Below are positions 21,072 to 30,234 of a stretch of DNA of 64,000 bases, piece after piece (position 1 is the first letter of the stretch; every line of letters begins with the position of its first letter). The notes below the pieces were generated by a model, which was given only the letters and a program-made list of their open reading frames with translations, searched no databases and had not been told where the DNA came from. The translations under genes were made by a program, and so were the position numbers. Location: NCBI GenBank assembly GCA_027603945.1, contig JADIIU010000040.1, forward strand, positions 43,652-107,651, given 5' to 3'. This stretch comes from Terramyces sp. JEL0728 (Eukaryota; Chytridiomycota; Chytridiomycetes; Rhizophydiales; Terramycetaceae).

Positions 21072-22544
21072 TTATTCATCGCTCATTTCAAATATTTTGT
21101 CATGCAATTTTATAGGTATTGGATACATAGCAGATGGTTTATGCAGCGACTCTATATTTGATGGTAGTGATTCGGACTTTGATCTTGTATGTATTTCACG
21201 TCGAATGCTTCCACCAGATATTTCCGTGGGAGATAACGTCTTTTGATTTGAGATACTCTTCCTGTGAAGCATTATCGGAGCTAATGCACCTTTATCGGCT
21301 GTGAACATGCTTCCCAGATTTACAGACGGTTTGTCTCCTATCAACATTTTGTGGTATTCGCTTAAAGTAAATACCACATAGTTTTTATCATAATGAATGC
21401 TGGAAATCTCTTTATCCTTCTTTTTGATATCTGGCAGTATCCTAGCTGGTAATTCATCGTATGTCTCGTTAACCCAAGGATCTGCCCTCAATTCTTCCAT
21501 CGATGCCCTACGATTTGGATCTTTAACAAATATTTTTTGAAATATTTTCACAAGACCTTAAATTAGACTATAGGTACTTTCTGAAAATCGTTTTAATGGA
21601 CGATATCTAACTTCTTTAATATTTCTGTACAGCAGAGTTAATGTGGCCCCTTGGAATGGAGTATTTCCAGTCAGCATAACCCACAGAATTACCCCCATTG
21701 ACCAAATGTCTGCTTTTGTTCCAACATACGGAATACCAGAGATTACCTCAACTGCTGCATAATTCGGAGTCCCGCAAAACGTCTACATTAGTTGGAGCGT
21801 ACAACCATATATTCATCGACTTTAGAATTAAATACTCTGCTGAATCCAAAATCAGTTATTAGAATATTCTTTTGTTTGTCAAGCAGAATATTTTCGATTT
21901 TCAAATCGCGGTGAACTACATTAGCCAAGTGAAAATGATCAATCGCAGAAATAAGCTGGCGGAAATACTTTCTTGATTCACTTTCAGATAGATATTCTGT
22001 CTTCTTTATATAATCCACAAGTTCTCCTCCTTCGGCGTATTCCCTAGGATTAATTTTTGAATACATTACGATAAAACTTTCTTCTTCAGAATCGAACACT
22101 TGAAATATTTTTATCGCATTAGGGTGATTGATTTGCATTAAAACTTTAACTTCAGCCATTTCTCAGCGAAAGATATACCTGCAGTTTACTAATGATTCCT
22201 GTTTCTTCGTCCTCCTTCCGTATATAGCTTACTGATGGTATATTTTTGTTTGTAGATAAATCATTTAGGAGTTTGGAAAATTCTGAATCTTCCTGGCTAA
22301 GTGGGTTTTTCTTTTTCTTTGTGCTATCGAGAGCAGCGAGTCTCTGCTTCTCCATTTCTTCTCTGTTTTTCTTGCTCTTGTTTAATCTTTCTTGCATCAG
22401 TTTCTTATTTATAACTTTAATAGCCACCTGTATTAATTGGATACAAACTTTCGATCCCGAATGCATATGAATACCTAGTTTCACTTTTGAGAAAGACCCC
22501 TGTCCTAAAGTCTTTCCTATCTTATATTCTCCCATTATATTCAT
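21072..22544 (-). CDS. Ser/Thr protein kinase of the CAMK/SNF1-related group
   Basis: A 453-aa kinase: glycine loop LGQGSFSKVKLG, VAIKVI lysine, catalytic loop HRDLKIEN, DFGFSR and TFCGTPNYAAVEV, where the usual APE is AVE. About 85 residues rich in Lys and Glu are inserted between the VAIK lysine and the HPNAIKI strand. Introns: 22428-22448 (21 nt), one less certain of 28 nt (22161-22188, joining GII-K-MAEVKVL), 22045-22065 (21, restoring IVMEYAEGGEL), 21783-21802 (20) and 21557-21577 (21). The C-terminal 120 residues are unassigned. The start is 45 nt from the divergent MFS gene. Overall it is closest to Snf1/Kin4-type kinases. Confidence 0.82.
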
Positions 22545-22589
22545 ATTTCTGACTAAATTTGAAATTATGTCATTTTTTCTTATCTCACG

Positions 22590-24238
22590 ATGGTTGACTA
22601 CGATCCACAAGAACAAGAACTTGTGAAAAGAATAGATTCAAAAGTATTACCAATATTAGCCGTGATAATTTGTCACGTATCATTAAACAGATTAATCAAT
22701 TTGCACACGATATCTCCGCTGTACGAATATGCTGGTGTCGACGAGTTTTTCAAAGATGAAGCACATAACTTGATGAACACATATCTAAATATAGCTGGCG
22801 CCATCTGTAAATGCAAAGTTAAAAATAGCTTCTCTATTAACGACACTTCTGTTTGTAATCTCATCAAAAAAATTCAGCCCAAAAATTGTATTAGCGAGGT
22901 ATATATCTATTAATGTTAGCGCGATTTCTATTTCGTCAGCGGCGATATTTCTGTCTTCTTTTTTGCATGATAAATCGGGACTGATATTTCTTTGGATTAT
23001 TAGCAGTATCAGCAATTCAGGGTATAATGCAACTAACTGCAGTTTATTTCCTTCAGTGATTTTATACGCACTATATTTCTACACCAAGGAAGAATCAACA
23101 GTGAGATTTACGGCTGTTTTTGGATTTGCTTATGTGATATCCAACTTACTATCGGAATTGACGCTAAATTTTATTGGAGATATTTCCAAATCCACTCAAA
23201 CTTTTGGTACTTGGCACACGTACTTGCTGTTTAATTTGCAGATTTCTACTAATCAACTCTTTGCTGGGAATGCTAATTTCAATATTTGTTTGGATATACC
23301 TGCCTCAATATCCAGAGAACTGTACCTTTTTTAATTCCTCCGATAAAATACTTGCAAATGCAAGAGGACGAGACGGGTTTGCTAATGAAGATGAATCACT
23401 CAGTAGATCCAGGGCAAACACCGACAATTCTAATTTCAGATTTTCATATTTGCAATTTAAAGAAATAGTCCAGGAATTGAAGACTTACATCCTTGGTTTG
23501 TTATTTCTACTTTTTTTTACAAACATGGACAATGCGTCAGTTATAGCACCGGAAGTATCTGCACTTACCTATAATTCGTCCTGTATAAAAAATTGCAATT
23601 TCTCGGAATTACAGCATAACAAGTTTGAACAGTTATCTGTTCTACTACTTACCGCAATCCCTCTAGGTGTCGGACTGTTAATTTCGTATTTTTTTGCAAT
23701 TAAGACGGACAAAACAGGTAATCGAATATTTCAAGCTGCCATTGGCATTACTGTTTCAACGGTTGGATTTTTGATATTGTCGATTCCAGAATTTGCTCTA
23801 TCTCATTTTGGAAAATACATAGCAGGCTTATTCCCCACCTTAATTGGCATACTTATTGCACTACCAGCACTGATTGCACTTGCAGTGGACAATAGTCCAA
23901 GCGATACTTTCAGAATTTGTCAAACGGCATTGGTTATGGGGATAGAATATAACGTCAGCCCTATGGTTGTGTCTTTAATATCTTTGGGTGATTCTGCAAA
24001 TAGAAGTATTGTGTCGTTCTTTATGTCAGTAATTTCAATATTTCTTTTGTGGTTGCTTCATCGGCAGACACAAAAACAAGAAATTACTTGGGGGCCAGGA
24101 CTACGACGGTTGTTGAACGATGCAGATGAAGCAAAGGCGTGGGACGATGGGTTTGAAATGGAATTGACAGATATGGATTTCAAGAAATCTGGAAGATTGG
24201 AAGGTTGGACAAGTAATGACGAACTGGGAGGTATTTAA
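22590..24238 (+). CDS. MFS transporter, Dal5/allantoate-permease-like
   Basis: A 527-aa major-facilitator protein with about 12 hydrophobic helices. The N-terminus EQELVKRIDSKVLPIL matches the E-x-x-(I/L)-x-R-K-I/V-D pattern of anion:cation symporters of the Dal5 group, and IFVWIYLPQYPENC corresponds to the loop after helix 6. Three introns are essential because each switches frame: 22807-22828 (22 nt), 22899-22919 (21) and 23220-23241 (22); together they recover helices 2-6, including LLTTLLFVISS. Likely substrates are organic anions or vitamins taken up at the plasma membrane. The signature is diverged, so the family call is firm but the substrate is not. Confidence 0.78.
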
Positions 24239-24266
24239 ATCCATAATAAATGTATTTTTATTTATA

Positions 24267-25537
24267 TCAGGGTCTCCAAGTAATTACCTCTATTGCTTGT
24301 TTAGCAGCAACAGAAATAAATTGATGAGGGGTCTCTCTGGCCAAGTTTTTCAATTTATCAAGTGATTGATGTAGTTGAAATCGCCCCCTATAGTCCTCAG
24401 CGCAATTTGTGATGGCCTTACATTAAAATGATCTTGCCTTAATTGTGTTTAGCTGAACAATTTCGTTCTCGTCGTCTAACAGCTTACTTAGTATTCTCAC
24501 CACATTTTCTCTAACCAATATCCTCTTTGCGTCGCAGTCAATGCTAATGCTGGGATTAATAATAGAAACCTCATTAGGGCACCAGCAGCGGCTGCACGGA
24601 CAGAGCTCTTTGAATTTCCCAACAGTGTGATCAATGTCGAAATTACGTCCGAGTTACAGGCAAGTCTTTTGCATTCGTGGTAGAAACTAGTTAAGCGATT
24701 AAATACCATAGTGCCATAATACATTGACAGGTCGCGACTTGAACTTCAACCACTGGACTCGACTTTGCTACTTTGGCAAGCACTTCCAGTGCGTTTGAGG
24801 CTATAGCCAATGAGGGCATATACACCGAATCCCCTTTAGAAATACAGTTGTAGCACGTTGTGAGAATGGCTATTTGAATATCTAGTCTTTCTTGTGGTAG
24901 ACGCAAGATTAAATGTTCAAAAATCATCGACTCTAGTAGCTGAGCAACCCCAATTGGTAAGTAAAATAATACCTAGTCGTTGAGATGTAATGTTTGCCAA
25001 AGTTTCGTGGATGTTCTTGCGGACAATATCGCTAGTATCGGTAAACTACAGTTAGATCAATTTACGTTTCTTGATAGTTTCTCGATACTGTTTGGGCTGG
25101 ACAAAATGGCATTTCTTCCAATAGCGTGATTGGAAATCGTGGTTAGAGCTTCACTTGATTTTTGTCTGCAGGTTATATTCTCAGAAGGTAGAAATCCAAC
25201 TAAATGCTGAATAATATTTTCAGAAATTCCTTGCGATATGTTTTCTGGTGAGTGAAATAGCTCATTCAGGCTGATTAGTGCCTTTTGCTGACCAATTAAC
25301 TGAGGAGCCAATAAATCTGCAACCTTATTATGAATTTGCGAATACCAAGTTTGGAATTGCTTTTCGTCCGTATGACAATTGGTTATTAATAGGAACAGCG
25401 TTCGACGGAATTGTTGACAGCAATAGAGCGGACGCTTCTCCAGGATTTCTGGGGAGTGATGGAGTGCTTCCCAAAGTATACATTGGGTGCCTTGTTGCTC
25501 CTGTGTTCAGTTCCTCTGAGGGTTGTATATCTGTCAT
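24267..25537 (-). CDS. Radial spoke head protein 14 homologue (RSPH14/RTDR1), armadillo repeats
   Basis: A 381-aa armadillo-repeat protein of the axonemal radial spoke. It starts with the family block SYGRKAIPNL, continues LISLNELFHSPENI, then repeats such as ALTTISNHAIGRNAIL and SVRAAAAGALMS, and ends VITWRP, almost identical to the vertebrate C-terminus. Six introns: 25324-25345 (22 nt), 25046-25065 (20), 24951-24972 (22, apparently GT..TG), 24687-24706 (20), 24550-24569 (20) and 24417-24437 (21, GC-AG). With all six removed the 382 codons are continuous. The gene implies the organism builds a motile flagellum. Its stop is 28 nt from the MFS stop. Confidence 0.88.
24417..24437 (-). other. 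GC-AG intron, 21 nt, in RSPH14
   Basis: On the minus strand the segment begins GCAAGATC and ends TTTTAATGTAAG. Removing it joins LNTIK to AITNCAED in frame and leads to the conserved VITWRP end; no GT donor is available nearby. GC donors are the commonest natural variant of GT in eukaryotes. It carries an in-frame TAA. Confidence 0.75.
24951..24972 (-). other. Apparent GT-TG intron, 22 nt, in RSPH14
   Basis: The minus-strand segment starts GTATTATTTTACTTACC and ends AATTG, with a CTTAC branch-like motif at the usual distance from the end. Removal joins TSQRL-GVAQLLES in frame, as expected for the armadillo repeat. The nearest AG gives a 33-nt intron that shifts into a frame with an early stop. 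A 19-nt GT..AA reading is also in frame but no better. Confidence 0.6.
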
Positions 25538-25658
25538 AAAGTCGAAAGAGAAGTTACGTCACCGCTCTCATTAGAACTATACCCTACTAAGTCCCAAGTC
25601 CCATTGAACTAGATAGCTAGTTTCCACTGGGCTACCTGAAATTATTTTTCTTGCTTTA

Positions 25659-26508
25659 ATGAATCTCATCTGGAATGTATACAGAGTTAATAGAATACAC
25701 ATACTCAACATAAATGGATACCTTAAAAGATATTCTACAGCAATTCCTACAGAGACTGTCAGATCGATCGAAGACGCTAGGAATTATGTTGCCCTGCAGG
25801 AAACTCGATTGGTTGATAATTTCAACAAAAGAGATATAGGAGTCTTCCAAAATTCATCTGTAGAAATTCATTCGGCAATAAGATCAGCATTTGCGCTTAT
25901 ACCTTTCTGGAAACTTTTCTGGATGGGGGATTACCTATCGACACGCCTTTACGAAAAATTAAAAGAAAACAATTTTGTTAAGGCTGAATATCAGGTAACT
26001 GAATGATAATTGAGATGGCGTATGCTGTTGGAAAAGCCGAAGGTGCACTGGATCAAACGGTATATGTAATCCATAACAGCTTGGAAGATGGAAAAACAAA
26101 GTCGTTATTGGAAATGTCTTACCATTCCTTTGATCCATTCATACTAAGAAATCAGATTGCCAGCGAAGATTACACTCAGTATTTTACACAGTTATCCAAG
26201 CAAGTAAATTCTTTAGTGCGAAATCAAATAATTTATCAAGTATGCTAGTGCTAATGTAGTTTGGTTTAATGACTGTTGGAGTACTTGGCTTGCACTTTGG
26301 AGTACCGCTTGCCATTGCCCTTCCGTCCTCACTTTTGGGATCGGTTGCAGGATTGTCCTGGATGAACTTGCGCTACACTGGATTCCAAAGGACTTTTATT
26401 GCTTCATTCAGCGAGTCCCACCAAAAGCTGTCCACCAAGCTCAAAGTAATCCTATATAACCGTAGAGTATTTTTGCAAACGAAATTCATGAAAGAACAAA
26501 AATTATAA
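25659..26508 (+). CDS. Mmc1 C-terminal-like mitochondrial protein (tentative)
   Basis: A 269-aa protein with a basic N-terminus and two hydrophobic stretches. ALIPFWKLFWMGDYLSTRL resembles the conserved LPWWKLxWRVDD motif I recall from fungal Mmc1, a mitochondrial protein of unclear function, and a later pair of helices (VGVLGLHFGVPLAIALP) fits a membrane region. Two 20-nt introns (25995-26014, 26240-26259) join AEYQ-MAYAVGKAEG and IIYQ-FGLMTVGV. It starts 121 nt from divergent RSPH14 and its stop is 23 nt from that of the uS13m gene. The family assignment is from memory of one motif and should be treated as tentative. Confidence 0.5.
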
Positions 26509-26531
26509 AGTCAGTATTAAACTAATACAAT

Positions 26532-26933
26532 TTATTTGATTAATCTTCTTAGAGTGGAAAATGCTCTAGTGGCAGCACTCTTCAAGAACTGTCCGTTCAG
26601 TCTTTTTGCAGTTTGGGCATTGGTGTGAGTCCTTTGATGTTTTACAGGTTTCCCAGTTGCATGTCTCATGCCTCTATATGATCCCATATTAACGAGTGTT
26701 TGAATGCGATTTTCGGTGCTTCTTTTTAGTTCGGCTTCAATGTGTAAAGTGTTTAGTAGCTGTGATAATTTAGTCAACTTTGTCTCTGAAAGATCAGAGA
26801 GTCTACATTGCGGGTGAATTTCCAACTGATGGCAAATCTTTTCTGCAGTCTTCCTCCCGATGCCGTAAATTGATGTGAGCGATATGCGGACCAGCTTTTC
26901 ATCTGGTAAATTTATTCCCAACAAATACAACAT
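26532..26933 (-). CDS. Mitochondrial ribosomal protein uS13m
   Basis: A 133-aa homologue of bacterial S13, the head protein of the small mitochondrial subunit. It has LLGINLPDEKLVRISLTSIYGIGRKTAEKIC at the start, the helix-turn GIG, and the conserved basic C-terminal block YRGMRHATGKPVKHQRTHTN with tail sequence TAKR. The N-terminus at ATG 26933 (MLYLLGINLP) starts directly in the ribosomal domain, as in many mitochondrial S13 proteins with internal targeting. It has no intron, which is uncommon in this window. Its start is 77 nt downstream of the NOP58 stop. Confidence 0.92.
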   Translation of the reverse strand: MLYLLGINLPDEKLVRISLTSIYGIGRKTAEKICHQLEIHPQCRLSDLSETKLTKLSQLLNTLHIEAELKRSTENRIQTLVNMGSYRGMRHATGKPVKHQRTHTNAQTAKRLNGQFLKSAATRAFSTLRRLIK

Positions 26934-27010
26934 GGCGAGATGAAATTTTTTTTGTTGCAAAAAATGCAAGTACTTTCAAAATGGATGGAATGAAATTAAA
27001 TTTATTAGAG

Positions 27011-28530
27011 CTATTCTTTGGACTTTTTCTTTTTCTTTTTTTCTTCGTCTTTGGATTTCTTTTCTTCCTTACTCTTCTTTGCCTAAGGTTAGAGCATTTC
27101 AAACCTTCTTTTCCTTCTTTGGTTTGACTTCTTCATCGTCTTCTGCCTTTCTTTTCTTTTCAAGAACAACATCTGTGGTTGTATTATATGCAGGAGCGCT
27201 ACAGTTACCAAATAATTACATGGAATATTCGACTTTGGCCGTTTCTTTCTTTGGTTTGCTGGTGTTTGATTTCTGAACTGCTTTTCCTTCCAATTGTCTT
27301 AGGCGGTTTTCAATCTTTGTACGCAATGCAACACCTACTTCTGGAGTTTCGCTGTCGCCTAAAGCATCGCATCTAATGGCAAGAGCAGCTTTGGTTGCTA
27401 AGGTACGAGCAATTTTCCCTTTGATTTTAGGACCAGCTTGTCCAACTAATGAAGCGTGATAGATAAGACCATATTTAGGTGTGTCATGTTTGGATTTCAG
27501 AGCTCTGAACAAAGCCTTTTCAGCGCCTAATATTTGAACAGTAGAAGCTGGTTGCTTGGAAAGGTTCATCAGAGATCCAGCATGAGAAATTAGTCTAGCA
27601 CCAACCAATTCTCCAACCAAGCAAGTCAAGTTAGGGGCGATTGCAGCCATACGGTTCTTCAAATAATCGTACAATTGAGCACGGTACTCGGAAATAGAAA
27701 TAATTTGATCACACAAGAACGTAATGTTTTCAATATCTTCATCAGAGATTTCAGTTCCCATGGAAACTTCAGCAGCTTCTTTCAATGCGGCTTCTAATTC
27801 TTCCGGCAAAATGCTGGAGAAATCGGTAGTAGCTGCGTTAGTTCTGAAACCCATTATTTTGATAGTTTTGGCAAACGCAACATTGTCCACAATCAGTTTT
27901 GCAATTTCTGGAAAGTGCCATCCGTACCTAGCATAAATTATTAGTTACCATTCCTTTACCCTCATTGAGTATGTGTTCAATTCCTTGTCTAAATCATCCA
28001 AAAGTGCAATCGCTTGGATAATCATGGTGTCAACTTTATCAGGCGAGAATTTCAACTTATAACGAGAAAGAGAGTGGGACAAACCCAAGACCATGGCATT
28101 CATATCAGATTCTGCAAGCCCAGCAATTAGGTTCGACAACTGGCCTCTAATACCGCGGAAAACTTCGTTCACTGCTTGATCAGAAACTACTTTGATTCCA
28201 AGTTTCTTTGCGATAGATGATCCCAACTTTGCGTCGGCTACAGCTAGTGTGTCTTTCAAATCCTTGTCTGTGAATTCAGTGGTCAAGAAAGATTTTAAAT
28301 TTTTGCTGATTTTTCCTTCTACAAGTGCTGTAACTGCAGATAAAGCTTCGGTGGTATTCTCGAATTTAGCGAATGCCTTTAGTTTTACACTACATTAATC
28401 AAAATTACGCTTTGTTTGCTTTCTCTGCGGTTGCAAAGTGCTTGTGGATATCGTCTGGCTTTTCCAAGGAGCCGTCGTCCAATAGCTTGAATAATGCATA
28501 CCCTGCTGAAGTTTCGTATAAAATCAACAT
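27011..28530 (-). CDS. NOP58: Box C/D snoRNP core protein NOP58
   Basis: A 478-aa nucleolar protein that binds snoRNA and fibrillarin for 2'-O-methylation of rRNA. The N-terminus [20 protein letters not shown] is characteristic, followed by the NOP5 N-terminal domain, the coiled coil ([27 protein letters not shown]) and the Nop domain [21 protein letters not shown]. The C-terminus is a Lys/Glu-rich tail. Introns: 28390-28408 (19 nt), 27928-27948 (21), 27199-27219 (21) and 27083-27104 (22). The second splits the highly conserved KEWYGWHFPE motif, which is restored exactly. The tail ends KKKKKKSKE before TAG. Confidence 0.95.
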
Positions 28531-28591
28531 TTCTACAACTAAAAATTTTTTATTTTTTTTCTCCACTTTTGCGAGCAAAGCCACATTCGAA

Positions 28592-30128
28592 TTATGCAAA
28601 AGCTTCCTCCCTGCAGGACTTTGTAACAGTTTCCATGGCTTTGATGAATAGCGTTCTTGATTTCGCGGCATCATATCCTGCGAATTGCACAGTGAAGGTA
28701 GAAGAGGCCAGTTCCTTTGCGCTTTGAGATATATCTGAAGGGGGAGTGGTGTTTGTGGGCCTATTAGAGCCAACTGGGGGTGCAGAGAGAGTAATCCTGA
28801 TAGTATTTGGAAGGCTCTCGTGCATATCCACAATATCTGTTTCCAAAACATCAAGCCATCTGATAAACTTGAAAGTGTAATCAGCACCGCTACTTCTTGC
28901 AAACGCATTTAGAACAGTCTTCTTTTCTGCTAACACGATCATCAACAAGTCAGAACACAGCGTGAGTCTAATATTTCTTTTGGATATAGCGCAGACCGCA
29001 TCAGAATTCAAAATCAATCTTCGTTTGTGAGAAATAAGGGTAGGAGGGCAATTCTTTGTTTGCTCAAACGCTTCAAACAGCCCGGTTGCCTCTTCTTCCT
29101 TTCTCTTTTTGTCGTTTACTGAATTTGCAAGCCCAAGAACTGACTCAAAAGCAGTTTCTAAATTCTGGAAATCTGGGTGATCGTTCAGTGTCTTTGCAAC
29201 CAATTCTAGAATTAATTTCAAATACCTTTCAAATATAGATGGTATCTGGTTGTCCTTTGCACTGGAAATACCAACGAGTCTTTTAGAGACTGGCGGTTGG
29301 TATCTAACTTGCTCCTGGAGGCTTCCAGCATGAACTGATTATAGTCGTTGGTGTCTTTTTCCAGACTCTTTATGGATCGCTGCGAGGCACTGTAATTGTC
29401 AATGAATCTGCTGTAAAGCTTTTCAAGTTCATGCACATGCTTTATAAATAGCGAACCAATCAAAGTCTCAGCCGTTGACCACGAATTCACTACTTCTTCC
29501 AATTCATTCGAAAACGCAATGTGAAACTGTAGTAGTTCAGCTGCGATTAATTAACACTTACGAATCCCAAAGAAAATGGAGTTGGCTGTATGCTCGCTAA
29601 TGTAGCCCCGCTCCACCAATTTCTTTCTATAATACTAAATTAAAGCAAGATATACGTTTTCCAAAACTCTCAATTGCGAGGTATAGTTCTTTTCAGTTTC
29701 ATACATGTCCCATACAATTGCTCCTCTCTTTTCCACAACCATCAAATCTTTTACCGATTCCGCTAGTGTTCGACCATCCATGCTGTCATTTTGCTGGAAA
29801 GCCTCAATTGGCCCAGAGAAATGGTCCCAAGCGTCTGGAGGCAATGCACCTGAATAACAAAATAATTACCAGCAATCGAATCCATTAATAGTGGCATAAA
29901 TGTTCCTTCCATTTCAACATCTACTAGTGGTCCATATTGTTCTGAAGCCCTTGCCAACGGAGGAACTTCACCAAACAAACTTTCGTTGTATAGTTCCAGT
30001 TTCTCCAAATCCCACGGTTCATGTACTCCTCCCATTACGAACGGCCCCAAATATTCATTGACCACTTTCCATTCCAGGATTTTGTTTTGCGCACTGCTTT
30101 GTAAAGGAGATTCCCTATCCGAGTTCAT
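28592..30128 (-). CDS. Rho guanine-nucleotide exchange factor (DH-PH)
   Basis: A 484-aa RhoGEF. After about 120 unassigned residues a DH domain begins at KRGAIVWDMYETEKNYTSQLRVLENYY; its CR3 block is SLVFPVQRTTRYHLYLKELV. A PH-like domain follows (HKRRLILNSDAV..LTLCSDLLMIVL..YTFKFIRWLDVLETDIVDM). Such proteins activate Rho, Rac or Cdc42 for actin and polarity control. Introns: 29850-29869 (20 nt), 29635-29655 (21), 29541-29561 (21) and 29206-29225 (20); the last restores LYLKELVAKTL. The gene shares a 106-bp divergent region with coronin-7, another actin regulator, perhaps by chance. Confidence 0.88.
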
Positions 30129-30234
30129 TGGAAAAAATCAGGAGCAGCAAAAGAATTAAATTTGAAATTCAGTAAAAATCAAAAAAAGTAGATATTAGCG
30201 ATACATTAATTGGATTGACGTTGTAAATTTTCTC

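Noticed and set aside
22673..23015. Minus-strand ORFs overlapping the MFS gene start
   Set aside because: The plus strand gives a continuous MFS protein once two standard introns are removed, so these are antisense shadows.
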